Below, one piece after another: positions 58,701 through 64,000 of a stretch of 64,000 nucleotides of DNA (its first letter is position 1; every line of letters starts with the position of its first letter). This stretch comes from Ectocarpus siliculosus (Eukaryota > Sar > Phaeophyceae > Ectocarpales > Ectocarpaceae): the NCBI GenBank assembly GCA_000310025.1, contig FN649747.1, positions 1,310,519 to 1,374,518 on the forward strand, written 5' to 3'. Below the pieces are notes generated by a model, which saw only the letters and a list, made by a program, of their open reading frames with translations, was not told the DNA's origin and did no database searches. A program made the translations under genes and the position numbers.

Positions 58701-59889
58701 TCCCCTCTTCTCGGTTTTGGAACGGAACCTGCACCTCTTGCCGTGAAAATCGCTGTGGTGCGATTTCTTCAAAAACGGTTGTGCGCCTGATGCTGCCTTC
58801 CTCCTCATTCATCAGGTGTGGAACCGCAATAAGTATATCCCGACCATCGTGTACTACTCCCGCATCGACGCCGGCCAGCCGAGGATTAGCCCGAAGGCTG
58901 GGAACATGAACAGGTGAGAGCGTGTAGTCACTGTCGTGTTGCAGCAGAATCGGACTCTTTCCATGCCGTCAGTAACGTCCATTCTAGACGATTGTGGCAC
59001 AATTTCGCTGTCGTCACGCCTGTGGACTGCAACCCTCGTCATCTTCATGCTTTCTTTGTCAACGTTCATGCCGTACAATATGCAGGGCTATTTTCAGCTT
59101 CAACCCTCAGGAAGAGCCACTCATCGGAGAGGCCGCCGTAATCGTTATTAACGACGTCCGCCACGAGCTCTACCCCGAGTTCCTGCAGAGAACGGTGCCT
59201 TACTTCTTCACGTTCGACAAGCCCCGCCGCTGCTACAAGTGGGCCAACATCGCCTTCATACAGGTGGGTGTTGTCCACGCGACGGGCGAATATGCTTGGT
59301 GTCCTCGTGACACACAACCAAGAGCATGCGTCCCGCGAAGCTTTGCGTGGTACTTCACCTTCGTACAGGGTGCAGCGGAGAACACCTTGCCGATCCTTCG
59401 TACCGCTACAAAGAAACGACCTCGGCCGTTGCGTTGAGTGAGAGAGCTGACCCAGACCCAGCAGTCTGACAGAACATTGATGTGCTCAGCTTGAGACAAT
59501 AAATCTTCAGCTACTTGAAGAGGCAGAGCAAGGCGCAAAAAGAAAAAATGCCAAGTGTTTCGTGTCATAAATCGACTAATGCAGGCATCACTCTGTGTGT
59601 CACAATCGATTTTCTCGAAGTTATTATTAAGTAACATCGCCCAGCTTCCCCCACCCGGGTTGCTATCTCTTCCTTCATTCGCCATCATATAGACACCTCA
59701 GCGGTTTCACGACCGGACAGATTGGAACGACCCCGACCCGTTGGGGAACCAAGCGGCCACCCAGTTCGACATCGTCAACTCGGGGAGAGACGGGGCGGGG
59801 GGTGCCTTGTCTTGCGGCCAGGGCTCGGTCTGGCGGGTGCAGGTGAGGCCGCGGGCCACCTCCTCATCACCGTTGTTTCGTTGATGACG

Positions 59890-59936
<47 letters not shown>

Positions 59937-62900
59937 GCTTTCGTCGTCAACGCCTTCCGGCGGAGTGCTAGATAATTCGCACGGTGTCCTGACGAGCGGT
60001 GTAACTTTGAGATGATATGTTCCTTGCGGGGCCATAAGGAGCGCCTCCCAACTTGCTTTTCGAGGGCCCCATTCACCGTTCACGAAAGGGTCACAATGAT
60101 TTTCCTTAGTCGATAACTCGAGTCACCGAAACGCTTCGGTGACGTCAAATGAACTATGGATGGTTTTGCGTCAATAACGATGCCACCGGCCGGCCGTTCA
60201 CTTCTCGACTGTTGAACCATGCGCATTAATCCAGGGTAACGAAGACAGGTTCTGCTGCCTTTGTCGCGTATTCAACAGGAACTACATATAAGTATATCAC
60301 CATGCAAGGATGCCCAGGACTCAGTTGGAAACGTCCCTTCTTACTGACCTAGGGACAAATCGACCGAAAAAATGCATCCTAGCCGGTTCCCAACATCCGG
60401 CAAAAGTTTAGGTTCCTTGATTCGCTTGTGCGACCCAAACTCGAATCATTCCGGGACGACGGTGGACGTCGTGGCAAAGGGCACGTGCTCGTTTGAGACG
60501 TGCATGCACTCGATCAACCCGGTACTTTTTTGCTGGAAGCGCCATCGTTGTTTCCATTCGTGCCAGCGAGAAGCACCACTGTTAGTCCTGATTTTTGCGT
60601 TCGTCCACCTTCTGATGCTTCTTGTTGTGTTCAAGGTGCTGCGAGATGGGATTCGACCCGACGGAACCAAATTTGTCAAGAAAGGCATGCCGGAGGATCA
60701 GGTACATTCCAAGCATAGACAAGGTCATGTCGTGCTAGAAGATGCCCTCAGGCTCATCGCACATGCTATTATAGTACTAGATACACAGAAATGAGTAACG
60801 TGCGGGTCGCACGCAGCCCTTGCGAAACGAAATCCCGCTCTGCGCAACATCCAGTGTGTGTGTTGAGAATCTTGTATGTGCTGTACAGACCTCATTATGT
60901 GTAGACATAGGGTTGTGGGTGTGCGCTCTCCACCATCTTTCGCGTGAGGACACTTCTGCGACCATACGTGCAGATTCAACGCCAGCCACGCCAAACGTTG
61001 AGTTCTCGAAGCAATGGGGAACTCCATCTCACAGGGTCGTGCGAATTTTCGGATCAGAACATACATGTTCCGAAGGAGGGAAAACTGTCTCAAGCACTTT
61101 CCAATTCAGTACATCTCATTCGATTTCCTCACCATGGATTTAACGGCAGGTCGGGCAACAAGGAGGGCTCGGCTTCCGAGCGGAGGTACTGATTGAGGAC
61201 ACGCACACCTCCATCGACCTCTTCAGGCAAGGCTGGAAGTCTGTGTACGTCAACTTTCCGAACGTGAGTGTTATTCCACATGCTGTCAACGAAGGCGCTG
61301 TGAGGTGAAGAGTTGAGGATGTATTTGTATGAGGCCATGACATGGTTTCTACTCGCCGGCTGGCAGTGGCTTGTCTCGTCGTGAAGAAATCTCTTGAGTA
61401 AATGGCAACGTAGGATTACGAGAAACATGCTCATAAACATGCTGGATGTGGATCGACGTATCGAGACACGCGAAAATGTCTCCAACTGACTTAATGGCTG
61501 CAAGAACTACAGTGAAGGCACGCACCTTTGGGGTTGCAACGATGTAGGAATTTTAGCAGCGTGTTCCAACCAGGGCACAACCACCTTTCTGTCTGTTTTG
61601 CTTGACTTTGCTTCGTGCATCACATCCGTCCAGGAGAGACTAGCATGCTGCACGCTTCCTCCTGATACCGTCAAATGGCGTTGGAAGCAGGTCCTTAGGT
61701 GAGTAGCGGCTGTTAGAAGCGCCAGGTTTGTTTGTGTCTCTAGGCAATTTTCAAGAAGGGCGCTGGACAATAGGTTAGGTCAATCTTCGTGATTGGACAG
61801 ATGCAAAAGGAGACAAAGTTCGGCTGCGTTTCACCTGGCTGACTCGGTGGTTAGACGCTGACCTCGCAGCTTTCTGATATTTGGGGAAGTGAGTAAAGAG
61901 CTCGGAGCAATCACACGATCCGGGATTGGTTATACTTTTCCTCCAGGCACCTGTGGAATCGCTTGTGGTGTGGTAGTTGGTGAGTAAGCAAACAATTCGA
62001 CTTGACGGTCAACGAGGGAAACGACGGGCCTTATCATTCTCGCAATATATACTAAGAAAAGCAGCGCAGAAGCGAAGTTGAACGGGAATTGAATCTCAAA
62101 TATTCCGCCTGTGTAACCGCACCTGGTCCATCAAAAACACTTACCGAAAGGCCTTAAGTCAACGTCCAGAGTTAATCAGATGGCTTACCCAAGCAGTTGA
62201 CCGAACGCCAAGCCTTTTTAAGCCGAAATCAAGCAGTCATGACCATAGGAGAGTCTTCAACCTAAGTGCCAGCATGTTCTATTTTGATCCTTCCCTCTTG
62301 TGAAGCTCGTGTCATGGCTGCGATCGACAGCTTGTTGTTCCAAAAATCTGAAAAAAAAAAAAAACGATAGGTGGCACCAAGGGGCGGTTCAGCTCGCGAT
62401 GTGGAAGGGCTGGGGGTATGCCGTCCTTGGAGAAAATTGGGGCACTACCTTCCAAAAGGCCAGTGATGGAGAAGCCACAGTATATCTACACTGCATCTCA
62501 AAATGACATCAGTGTTCGTTGTTGTCATGGTCGCATGGAAGGTCGAGCCAGAATTCATCACGACGTCAGCTATTCCAAGGGGAGATCACAATCAAACGAT
62601 TGTTAGCTCATACAGGTCTTTTGATATTTCGACCCACCGAAAAACTTCGGCAGTGCAGTGTAGGCTACGAATACTCGGTGTTGGTGCGTTTGAATTAGCT
62701 TTTTTCGTGGCCGTCTCCGCCGCCGTCTGAAACGTTCGCGATCGATCACGGAGCAGTCTTTCGCTCTCTTCTCTCTGTGCGCTTCACCCACCTCCAAATC
62801 CTGCAGGCCGCCCCTGTCCGTGGACATTGCCAAACTGACCGCGATAACACTCCTGTAGAGGCATTTTGTGCATACTCCACAGTAGAAGCCGAACACAAGA

Positions 62901-63304
62901 GTGTAATCGTAGATAAGTGTTCGCCTGTGGATGTACCCTAGGCCACCGCGGGTTTCACAAGCGAATAAATGCTCTGTTTAGCAACTCTCACACGGTGTCC
63001 TGTAAGGCACCGTTTCTCCCTGTCCTGAATCACTTGCGATACGTTCTCTGCCGTGTGTGTCGATCAGGTTTTCGCGTTTGATGCCGTGAGCTACTTCTTG
63101 CAAGCCTTCGCTGGGGAGATTCTGCTCATCTTTCCCATCGTCTACGGCTTCACAAACTCGGCGCCCTTCAACACATGGAACATCGAGTTCGCCCTGTACT
63201 TCTTCCCCTTTATCATCACGGGGGTGCTCCCAACCGTTGCTGCACTTGGCTGGCAGAAGACACCGTCCGCAAAGGTGGCCTTCAACACCCCCCCTTCAAA
63301 ATAG
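55775..63304 (+). CDS. Membrane GT2 glycosyltransferase (cellulose/mannuronan synthase-like)
   Basis: Processive GT2-type transferase, expected in plasma or Golgi membrane, polymerising a nucleotide sugar. Exons: 55775-56015, 56344-56471, 56771-56882, 57575-57891, 58217-58310, 58816-58913, 59086-59263, 59693-59842, 60636-60701, 61150-61263, 61505-61698, 62371-about 62490, 63068-63274 (or to stop 63304). Phases agree throughout to 62371. Features: two membrane helices (IGVINLLCMAAYLWW; IIWAFIFLSAECIMAIGMIV); VAVLIPTCGEK nucleotide-binding strand; LRILVLDEKRR (first Asp); a roughly 135-residue insert; YYSRIDAGQPRISPKAGNMN; VIVINDVRHELYPEFLQRTV (DxD region, altered); FIQ/TPQRF; SGRDGAGGALSCGQGSVWR; LIEDTHTSIDLFRQGWKSVY (TED region); KQVLR/WHQGAVQL (QxxRW, created across a splice); then two membrane helices (FLQAFAGEILLIFPIVYG; FALYFFPFIITGVLPTVAAL). 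The first exon has no in-frame start and joins the upstream coiled-coil/Tudor exons. Substrate cannot be read: cellulose, mannuronan or another glycan. Confidence 0.85.
59889..59937. repeat. (GTT)n microsatellite in GT2 intron
   Basis: About 16 uninterrupted GTT units begin shortly after the donor of the exon ending at 59842. The 0.8-kb intron may hide another small exon near 60415-60525, which is open in one frame but not in matching phase. Confidence 0.85.
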
Positions 63305-64000
63305 TCCACCCCCTGCTGGAATGCTTCTTTCAGACAACGAAGAACATTAGACAATTCGATGTTTCGAAGTCATTCCCTATCTCTTGCAAAGACAATACAC
63401 AATGGGTTCGGGGTGCATTTTGGAGACTGATTTCGCCGACACACGGGTCCTGCGTAAGTAGGGTCACGATTTGAAACCATCTCAACTTTAAAATGTCTCC
63501 AGCGTTTTCGCCTTTGTGTCAGCAAATGTATCGTTTTCTCGGCGGGGTGCAGTTTCGTCACGCGCCCGGCCAATGTTTCCTAGTTTTTCATCTGCAGGGT
63601 CCAACCGTAGGTTCTTGCGAATCCACTACATTTGCCTTAAACGGGAGAACTTGCGCGTTCCGGTCCTTCCGACCAGGCTCGCACTCCCCCAAGCGTCGCG
63701 AGGTGTTCGTAGCCTGCTTCTCGAGAGAACATTGTAGTTTTGAACACGTTCGATTTTTTTCGGGTCAACCACACTCATCATGTGATCTTGCGACCTGTCC
63801 CTCACGCGTGGAGTGGCATCTGCTCCGTAAGAGAAGCGAGATCTGTTCTTTCAGGCCCATCCACTCGTACATAGAATCAGGGTTGAATCGACCCCCTATC
63901 TCGCCGGGGTTCTGTCTGCCTGATTGCGGGCCGGCTGCGCCTCGGCTTTCTACAGGTGCGAGGGTCCCACAGTCAGGAATCCTTGGTCGTGCGCGGTAGG
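63305..64000. other. Right edge, 3' region of the GT2 gene
   Basis: No secure exon. A possible one follows CTGCAG at 63599, with the open reading RFLRIHYICLKRENLRVPVL and a GTGTTC donor near 63700. It could be a cytosolic tail of the GT2 protein if transcription continues past 63274. The phase link was not proven, so the 3' end of the gene stays open. Confidence 0.35.

Noticed and set aside
60413-60525. Extra GT2 exon (VDVVAKGTCSFETCMHSINP reading)
   Set aside because: Open, with a GTACTT donor, but the acceptor phase does not match the preceding exon, and no GT2 motif is seen in it. Left out of the model.
61947-61979. 33-nt in-phase exon candidate in the GT2 gene
   Set aside because: It has good splice sites and fits the phase, but skipping it joins 61698 to 62371 and recreates the canonical QVLRWHQGAVQL (QxxRW) motif, so it is intronic in the main form.

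Overview
This is intron-rich, GC-rich eukaryotic nuclear DNA, most likely from a brown alga (Phaeophyceae, Ectocarpus-like). The grounds are many short exons with GTAAG/GTGAG donors, introns of 0.3-5 kb crowded with trinucleotide repeats, duplicated mannose-6-phosphate isomerase genes as expected for an alginate maker, and a GT2 polysaccharide-synthase-like gene. The species assignment is inference; no marker gene fixes it. Almost all exons are short, so gene models were built by joining exons whose splice sites and reading phases agree.

Layout. (1) 277-3256, minus: 5' part of a type I phosphomannose isomerase gene (PMI copy 1), running off the left edge. (2) 3257-8203: intergenic, with a small LTR-type element, an inverted-repeat element and a MITE. 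(3) 8204-22109, minus: CTNNBL1 (beta-catenin-like protein 1), 13 recognised exons. Its largest intron (10.2-15.1 kb) holds a MITE, an irregular satellite block and an antisense tRNA-Ser(GCT) gene. (4) 22110-27824: a solo terminal repeat, a MITE, one orphan conserved exon on the minus strand (23395-23496) and decayed copia-like retrotransposon sequence with a nested MITE. (5) 27825-35614, plus: complete second phosphomannose isomerase gene (PMI copy 2), nine exons, with a 0.9-kb low-complexity exon inserted between catalytic blocks. (6) 35615-39265: mostly a 1.5-kb terminal-inverted-repeat element. (7) 39266-54659, plus: about 20 exons for a protein with a disordered N-terminus, a long coiled coil and a run of Tudor/SH3-like modules. 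(8) 55775-63304, plus: a membrane GT2 glycosyltransferase of the cellulose/mannuronan synthase type. Exon phases join (7) and (8) into one reading frame, so they are probably one fusion gene of more than 2,300 codons.

How they may work together. PMI interconverts fructose-6-P and mannose-6-P, the entry to GDP-mannose, GDP-mannuronate and alginate in brown algae. A GT2 polymerase lies 20 kb from a PMI gene, so the locus pairs a precursor enzyme with a candidate wall-polysaccharide polymerase (functional link inferred only). CTNNBL1 is an unrelated spliceosome (Prp19/CDC5L complex) protein.

The items most worth a second look are the coiled-coil/Tudor/GT2 fusion, the mosaic similarity of the inverted PMI pair, the tandemly duplicated splice donor in CTNNBL1, and a family of miniature LTR elements whose primer-binding site matches the tRNA-Ser gene found in this same window.
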